Assembly (NCBI GenBank): GCA_020403425.1
Contig: JADBXR010000002.1
Location: 558,001-622,000, forward strand
DNA: 64,000 bases
Reading direction: 5' to 3'
From: Chitinophagaceae bacterium
Lineage (GTDB): Bacteria > Bacteroidota > Bacteroidia > Chitinophagales > Chitinophagaceae
Shown piece by piece: positions 63,167-64,000 of the stretch. Position numbers and translations under genes: made by a program. The notes under the pieces are model-generated. The model searched no databases, was not told the origin of the DNA, and was given only the letters and a program-made list of their open reading frames with translations. How positions within the stretch are numbered: the first letter of the stretch is position 1; every line of letters begins with the position of its first letter.

Positions 63167-64000
63167 AATATGGTATCCTGCTGTTATGGCTGATCGGTCA
63201 CACGACCGCAGAGGCACAACGATACAAGGCCTGCGTGGTCGCTTTTTACAATCTCGAAAATCTCTATGATACCATCAACAACCCGTTGGTGAACGATGAT
63301 GACTTCACACCTTCCGGTAGCAAACACTACACTAAAAATATCTATCTCGACAAACTGGAGAAACTTGCTACTGTTATCAGCCAGATCGGTAAAGAGACCA
63401 GTCCCACCGGACCTGCATTACTGGGTGTGGCCGAGATCGAGAATGATACGGTATTGTATGACCTTACACATCACCCTTTCCTGGTCCAGCGTCATTACGG
63501 AATGATCCATTACGACTCCCGCGATGCAAGGGGCATCGATGTGGCTTTGCTGTACAACCCTTCCATCTTCACGCCTGAAAAAGCGGAGAAATTGGAGGTA
63601 CAGCTTCCAGGCAACAGCAAAGAAGCCTTCTTTACCAGGGATATCCTGTACGTGACCGGCTGGCTGGCCGGAGAACGCATCCATGTATATGTGAACCACT
63701 GGCCCAGCCGTCGCGGCGGCGAGGAAAGAAGTTCCCCCGCACGCGAACAGGCGGCGCTCACCTGCCGAAAACATATCTATTCTGTACAACAGAAAAATCC
63801 AGGCGCCAAGATCATCCTTATGGGCGACCTGAATGATGATCCCGACAGTCCCAGCATTACCCGCTCATTGGGAGCCCGGTCAGAAATGAGCCGGACCCGG
63901 CCCGGAGAATTGTTCAACCCCTGGGCCGAACTCCATGCGAGGGGGATCGGTACCCTGGCCAACCGCGACAGTTGGGGACTTTTCGACCAGATCCTGCTCT
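63163..64000 (+). CDS. secreted endonuclease/exonuclease/phosphatase (EEP) family protein, 3' end cut by window edge
   Basis: The first ~279 residues are visible. A signal peptide (1-19, TTAEAQ) is followed by the EEP (DNase I-like) fold: VVAFYNLENLYDTI (metal Asn), LLGVAEIENDTVLYDL (metal Glu), DSRDARGIDVALLYNP, VYVNHWPSRRGGEERS (catalytic His) and ILMGDLNDDPDSPSI (Asp/Asn). The last motif, the terminal SDH histidine, would lie beyond the window, where FDQIL is just reached. The enzyme would hydrolyse phosphodiester or phosphomonoester bonds outside the cytosol, in nucleic acids, nucleotides or phospholipids. Start ATG 63163; divergent from the receptor-DUF5689 operon. Confidence 0.9.
   Translation, partial: MKYGILLLWLIGHTTAEAQRYKACVVAFYNLENLYDTINNPLVNDDDFTPSGSKHYTKNIYLDKLEKLATVISQIGKETSPTGPALLGVAEIENDTVLYDLTHHPFLVQRHYGMIHYDSRDARGIDVALLYNPSIFTPEKAEKLEVQLPGNSKEAFFTRDILYVTGWLAGERIHVYVNHWPSRRGGEERSSPAREQAALTCRKHIYSVQQKNPGAKIILMGDLNDDPDSPSITRSLGARSEMSRTRPGELFNPWAELHARGIGTLANRDSWGLFDQILL

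Overview
The window reads as a stretch of chromosome from a Bacteroidota bacterium, most likely a Chitinophagaceae-like member of the Chitinophagia. Support comes from three TonB-dependent outer-membrane receptors, family types typical of the phylum (DUF5686, DUF5689, CarboxypepD_reg-like, OmpA with thrombospondin type-3 repeats, NamZ/DUF1343), promoters of the TAnnTTTG (-7 box) class, and a near absence of Shine-Dalgarno sequences. Assignment below phylum is inference. No rRNA, tRNA, CRISPR array, prophage or intact insertion sequence was seen. Most of the window is housekeeping sequence with short operons and many convergent gene pairs separated by hairpin terminators.

Layout. 1-12.3 kb: a truncated TonB receptor, purC, a second TonB receptor with a small membrane protein upstream, trhO, a DUF5686 outer-membrane protein, and a penicillin-acylase family hydrolase paired with a small membrane protein. 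12.4-23.6 kb: ispH, a P-type cation ATPase, an SRPBCC protein, a ChaN-like secreted protein, cmk, katG and a pirin. 23.6-33.1 kb: small soluble and lipoprotein genes (DUF4256, GrpB, a glycerophosphodiesterase, a PaiB-like protein), mrp, a 3-hydroxyacyl-CoA dehydrogenase, a YdcF-like protein, a YigZ/IMPACT protein, an EamA transporter and ribD. 33.1-43.3 kb: prmC (divergent from ribD), exbB-exbD, an SPFH protein, pepT, an FKBP isomerase, namZ, fmt, a rhodanese-thioredoxin lipoprotein and a LysM protein. 43.3-52.4 kb: an RsmF-like methylase, a folA operon, thyA, proline dehydrogenase, a dipeptide epimerase, a thioesterase, a PlsC-like acyltransferase and a HAD phosphatase. 52.4-64 kb: an OmpA-like protein, a polyprenyl synthase with recJ, a GxxExxY gene remnant, htpG, and a TonB receptor plus DUF5689 operon divergent from a secreted EEP-family nuclease/phosphatase that runs off the end.

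Functional themes. Folate and one-carbon genes are grouped (thyA, folA, fmt, with purC further away). Isoprenoid functions appear twice (ispH and a polyprenyl synthase). Cell-wall turnover is represented by NamZ, the LysM protein and the Ala-Glu-type dipeptide epimerase. ExbB/ExbD could energise the TonB receptors.

Signals not explained by the gene list: (i) many -7 boxes end only 3-7 nt before the start codon, implying leaderless or nearly leaderless mRNAs, and they fix many start sites; (ii) two copies of a hairpin-forming intergenic element with arms built from GTGAGTGGTGAGT-like units; (iii) a heptanucleotide microsatellite that encodes the C-terminus of RibD; (iv) a decayed GxxExxY gene after recJ; (v) the receptor-DUF5689-EEP module, with a possible 37-residue ORF that has an ideal Shine-Dalgarno and a 4-nt overlap with the EEP gene. 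No clearly new defence or biosynthetic system is visible; the receptor-DUF5689-EEP module is the best candidate for an under-described system.
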